Shown in pieces: positions 61,433 to 64,000 of a stretch of 64,000 nucleotides of DNA (within the stretch, counting starts at the first letter, position 1; the number at the start of each line of letters is the position of its first letter). Source of the DNA: Flavobacterium nitrogenifigens (GTDB lineage: Bacteria > Bacteroidota > Bacteroidia > Flavobacteriales > Flavobacteriaceae); assembly GCF_003254565.1 (NCBI RefSeq), contig NZ_QJRI01000182.1, positions 62,001 to 126,000 on the forward strand, given 5' to 3'. The translations under genes and the position numbers were made by a program. The notes under the pieces are model-generated. The model was not told where the DNA came from and made no database searches. It saw only the letters and a program-made list of their open reading frames with translations.

Positions 61433-62365
61433 ATGGAGTTAAATGATAAAATATATGTAGCTGGACACCGTGGAATGGTGGGCTCGGCTATTTTAAGACA
61501 GTTGAAATCTAGAGGATTTACAAATTTTATTTTGCGAACATCTTCAGAACTTGACTTAAAGGATCAGCAAGCTGTTGCCGATTTTTTTCAGCAAGAAAAA
61601 CCAGATTACGTTTTTTTAGCTGCAGCAAAAGTTGGAGGTATCATTGCAAATAATATTTATAAAGGAGATTTCATTTACGAAAATCTAATGATTCAAAATA
61701 ATGTGATTCATCAATCATATGTAAATAATGTTAAGAAACTGATGTTTCTTGGATCTTCTTGTATTTATCCGAAAATGGCTCCTCAGCCATTAAAGGAAGA
61801 ATATATGCTTACAGGTGAATTAGAGCCAACAAATGAACCTTACGCAATTGCTAAGATTGCGGGGATTAAAATGTGTGATGCTTATAGAGACCAATTTGGA
61901 TGTAATTTCATTTCAGTGATGCCAACTAATTTGTATGGTCCTAATGATAACTATGATCTAAATAATTCACATGTTCTTCCAGCTATGCTTAGAAAATTTA
62001 TTACAGCTAAACGTAATGGAGATACATCAGTTACTATCTGGGGAACAGGAAGTCCTAAAAGAGAATTTTTACATGCAGATGATTTAGCAGAAGCTTGTTT
62101 GTTCTTAATGGAAAGCTATAATGATTCAGGTTTAGTGAATATTGGTGTTGGCGAAGATATTTCGATTTTAGATTTAGCAATTTTAGTGAAAAAAGTTGTA
62201 GGGTATAAGGGAGAAATTTTGACAGATACTTCTAAACCTGACGGAACTCCACGTAAATTGATGGATGTTTCTAAATTGAATAGTTTTGGTTGGAAAGCAA
62301 AAACAACTTTGGAAGAAGGAATTCAAAAAGTATATGATGAAATAAAAGATTCTAATTGGGAATAA
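61433..62365 (+). CDS. fcl: GDP-L-fucose synthase
   Basis: Epimerase-reductase that completes GDP-L-fucose synthesis. The 310-residue product has IYVAGHRGMVGSAILRQL (about 7-24), FLAAAKVGGIIANN (about 60-73), FLGSSCIYPKMAPQPLKEE (about 104-122) and PYAIAKIAGIKMC (Y137, K141), all characteristic. It directly follows gmd and precedes the initiating transferase by 17 bases. Confidence 0.98.
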   Translation: MELNDKIYVAGHRGMVGSAILRQLKSRGFTNFILRTSSELDLKDQQAVADFFQQEKPDYVFLAAAKVGGIIANNIYKGDFIYENLMIQNNVIHQSYVNNVKKLMFLGSSCIYPKMAPQPLKEEYMLTGELEPTNEPYAIAKIAGIKMCDAYRDQFGCNFISVMPTNLYGPNDNYDLNNSHVLPAMLRKFITAKRNGDTSVTIWGTGSPKREFLHADDLAEACLFLMESYNDSGLVNIGVGEDISILDLAILVKKVVGYKGEILTDTSKPDGTPRKLMDVSKLNSFGWKAKTTLEEGIQKVYDEIKDSNWE

Positions 62366-62382
62366 AATTTAAATAGATAAGA

Positions 62383-63348
62383 ATGCAATACACAGTGCTG
62401 TTGTTAATTTTGATGATTTTAATGCTAATTTATTTCAAGGTAGCAGATCGTTTTAACATTATTGACAAACCAAATCAAAGAAGTTCACATACAGAAATAA
62501 CACTTCGAGGAGGTGGTATAATTTTTTGGTTTTCAGCTTTGCTTTATTTTTTTCAGAATATTGAAAGCAATTATTTTTTCTTTACGGGAATAACATTGGT
62601 TAGTTTGGTTAGTTTTTGGGATGATATTCAAAGTCTTTCGAATAAAATTAGAATTTCTATTCATTTTCTTGCAATTACATTGATTTTCTTAGATCTCAAT
62701 CTGTTTACTCTCATGCCAATCTGGGGAGTAGCTATATCATATATACTAGCGATTGGCTTAATAAACGCTTACAATTTCATGGACGGTATTAATGGAATAA
62801 CAGGACTTTATACTTTGACTGTACTTGGATCTTTATTATATGTTAATACCAAAATTCAACTGTTTACAGATGGCAGTTTCATAAAATATGGAATGATTGC
62901 AAGTTTGGTCTTTCTGTTTTTTAATTATAGAAAAAAGGCTAAATGTTTTGCGGGTGATGTTGGTAGTATTGCAATTGCATTTTGGATTATTTATCTAGTT
63001 TTAAAATTAATTTTAAGTACAAACTCGGTTATTTGGCTTTTGTTTTTAGCTGTTTACGGTGTTGATGCAGTTTGTACTATTTTACATAGACTATATTTAA
63101 AACAAAATATATTCGAAGCACATCGTTTACATTTATATCAAATTCTTAGCAATGAATACAAAATACAGCATAGATTAGTTTCGCTATATTATGCATTGGC
63201 ACAAATTGGAGTTTCTATTTTAGTAATATCACTTTATCAAAAAATAAGTGATTATATACTATTCGCAATTATAATTGTTCCATTGCTTTTAGTGTATTCT
63301 TTTAAATTTTATTTAATAAATAAAAGCAACTTAAAATTGCAAGTATGA
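62383..63348 (+). CDS. Undecaprenyl-phosphate glycosyl-1-phosphate transferase, WecA/WbpL-like
   Basis: Polytopic inner-membrane enzyme of the MraY/WecA family that starts repeat-unit synthesis on undecaprenyl phosphate. The 321-residue product has IDKPNQRSSHTEITLRGGG (about 27-45), the FWDDIQSLSNKIRISIHF cytosolic loop (about 77-94), NAYNFMDGINGITG (about 127-140), and FAGDVGSIAIAF (about 188-199) with the aspartates expected for metal and substrate binding, then EAHRLHLYQIL (a late HxHxH-like motif). No WbaP-type initiating enzyme is seen, so this is the likely first enzyme of the pathway. Confidence 0.92.
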   Translation: MQYTVLLLILMILMLIYFKVADRFNIIDKPNQRSSHTEITLRGGGIIFWFSALLYFFQNIESNYFFFTGITLVSLVSFWDDIQSLSNKIRISIHFLAITLIFLDLNLFTLMPIWGVAISYILAIGLINAYNFMDGINGITGLYTLTVLGSLLYVNTKIQLFTDGSFIKYGMIASLVFLFFNYRKKAKCFAGDVGSIAIAFWIIYLVLKLILSTNSVIWLLFLAVYGVDAVCTILHRLYLKQNIFEAHRLHLYQILSNEYKIQHRLVSLYYALAQIGVSILVISLYQKISDYILFAIIIVPLLLVYSFKFYLINKSNLKLQV

Positions 63349-63770
63349 GTCCAGAAGTAATTCAGGGAGGAAATTTTTCTGATCACCGAGGAACTATTTC
63401 ATATGTTAATGATTTTAGTTTTAGTGACATTGAAAGATTTTACATCATTACAAATTCAGAAGAAAACCCTATCCGTGCTTGGCAGGGACATAAATTAGAT
63501 TCAAAGAATTTTTATTGTGTAAGTGGATCTTTTAAAATCCATTTTGTCAAAATTGACAATTGGGAAAACCCTTCAAAAGATTTGACTATTGAAACAGTAG
63601 AAGTCTCTGAATTTGACAGTAAAATTGTTCATATTCCTGCAGGTTATGCAAATGCAGTAGAATCATTAGAAAAAGATTCAAAATTAATATCATTTTCTAC
63701 TTTACCATTATCAAATGTAAAAGAAGATGATGCGCGATACCCTTCTGATTATTGGAATTTAAATGGATAG
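63345..63770 (+). CDS. RmlC/WxcM-like cupin sugar epimerase or ketoisomerase
   Basis: A 141-residue single-domain cupin. Visible: a start VIQGGNFSDHRGTISYVNDFSF (DxRG segment, about 5-26), RAWQGHKLDSKNFYCVSGSF (about 44-63) with a possible metal or catalytic histidine, KIVHIPAGYANAVESL (about 97-112) and a final DDARYPSDYWN. These match dTDP-sugar epimerase/3,4-ketoisomerase-like proteins found before aminotransferase genes. It overlaps the preceding gene by four bases and the next by eight. The reaction is uncertain. Confidence 0.75.
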   Translation: MSPEVIQGGNFSDHRGTISYVNDFSFSDIERFYIITNSEENPIRAWQGHKLDSKNFYCVSGSFKIHFVKIDNWENPSKDLTIETVEVSEFDSKIVHIPAGYANAVESLEKDSKLISFSTLPLSNVKEDDARYPSDYWNLNG

Positions 63771-64000
63771 AATTTATTTATCCTTATCGTTGCAAAGTGG
63801 TTTTGAAATAGAATATATTGAGAAAGCATTGCAATCTAACTGGATTACCTCGGGAGGACCAAATGTAAATGATTTTGAAGTTGAACTTCAGAATTATTTT
63901 GGAGAAGATTTATTTGTTGCGGCGTTAAACTCTGGAACATCAGCGATTCATTTGTCACTCATTTTATTGGGAGTGAAACAAGGAGATGAGGTTATTTGCC
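63763..64000 (+). CDS. DegT/DnrJ/EryC1-family sugar aminotransferase (5' part only)
   Basis: The window ends inside this gene; about 79 codons are present. The start MDRIYLSLSLQSGFEIEYIEKAL, the segment NWITSGGPNVNDFEVELQNYF and LNSGTSAIHLSLILLGVKQGDEV identify the PLP-dependent DegT/DnrJ family, which aminates nucleotide-bound keto sugars. The catalytic lysine lies beyond the window. The start codon overlaps the end of the cupin gene, implying translational coupling and a joint pathway. Confidence 0.92.
   Translation, partial: MDRIYLSLSLQSGFEIEYIEKALQSNWITSGGPNVNDFEVELQNYFGEDLFVAALNSGTSAIHLSLILLGVKQGDEVIC

Noticed and set aside
1..64000. tRNA, rRNA, CRISPR, insertion sequence or phage genes
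   Set aside because: No cloverleaf-like sequences with a CCA-type end, no spaced direct repeats, and no transposase or integrase motifs were found on reading both strands; a covariance-model scan could still reveal a small RNA.

Overview
The window is a stretch of a Flavobacterium-type (Bacteroidota, Flavobacteriaceae) chromosome. The signs are AT-rich DNA, SusC/SusD nutrient-uptake pairs, starts without Shine-Dalgarno sites but with A-rich upstream bases, repeated Bacteroidota promoters of the form TTG-N19/20-TAnnTTTG, a UpxY-like NusG paralogue in a polysaccharide locus, and the gene order ribosomal cluster-rplQ-carA-eno-gltA. The species cannot be named from sequence reading alone. No tRNA, rRNA, CRISPR array, insertion sequence or phage gene was seen.

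Layout. 1-9426 (minus strand): a SusC-like receptor cut by the window edge, a complete SusC/SusD pair, and an Omp85-type outer-membrane protein. 9519-27078 (plus): the str/S10/spc/alpha ribosomal supercluster, rpsL to rplQ, with EF-G, SecY, IF-1 and RpoA. It is broken by a terminator and new promoter after rpsJ, and has a further internal promoter before rpsH. 27157-35124: metabolic and housekeeping genes (carA, eno, gltA, two pentein-fold guanidine hydrolases, a MarC membrane protein on the minus strand, a CoA-binding protein, recR). 35198-64000 (plus): one side of a large capsule/O-antigen locus that runs off the end of the window.

The polysaccharide locus has a conserved proximal part: Wza-like lipoprotein, Wzc-like tyrosine kinase, TviC-like epimerase, UDP-glucose dehydrogenase and a UpxY-like antiterminator. 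After a terminator and a strong new promoter come a TviB-like dehydrogenase, GDP-mannose pyrophosphorylase, RfbB, a second (SLBB-rich) export protein and a second chain-length protein. A visibly more AT-rich central part follows with Wzx, a pyruvyltransferase-like protein, Wzy-like polymerase, glycosyltransferases and two acyltransferases. The distal part makes GDP-fucose (Gmd, Fcl) and contains a WecA/WbpL-like initiating transferase, a cupin sugar isomerase/epimerase-like protein and the start of a DegT/DnrJ aminotransferase. Together this is a Wzx/Wzy-dependent pathway: the lipid-linked unit is begun by the WecA-like enzyme, extended by the glycosyltransferases, flipped by Wzx, polymerised by the Wzy-like protein, and exported by one or both Wza/Wzc-type modules.

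The parts most worth a second look are the leader structures in the ribosomal cluster (before rplC, rpsH and rpsD), the UpxY-terminator-promoter-leader cassette, the two export modules in one locus, and a conserved two-block element upstream of both susC genes.
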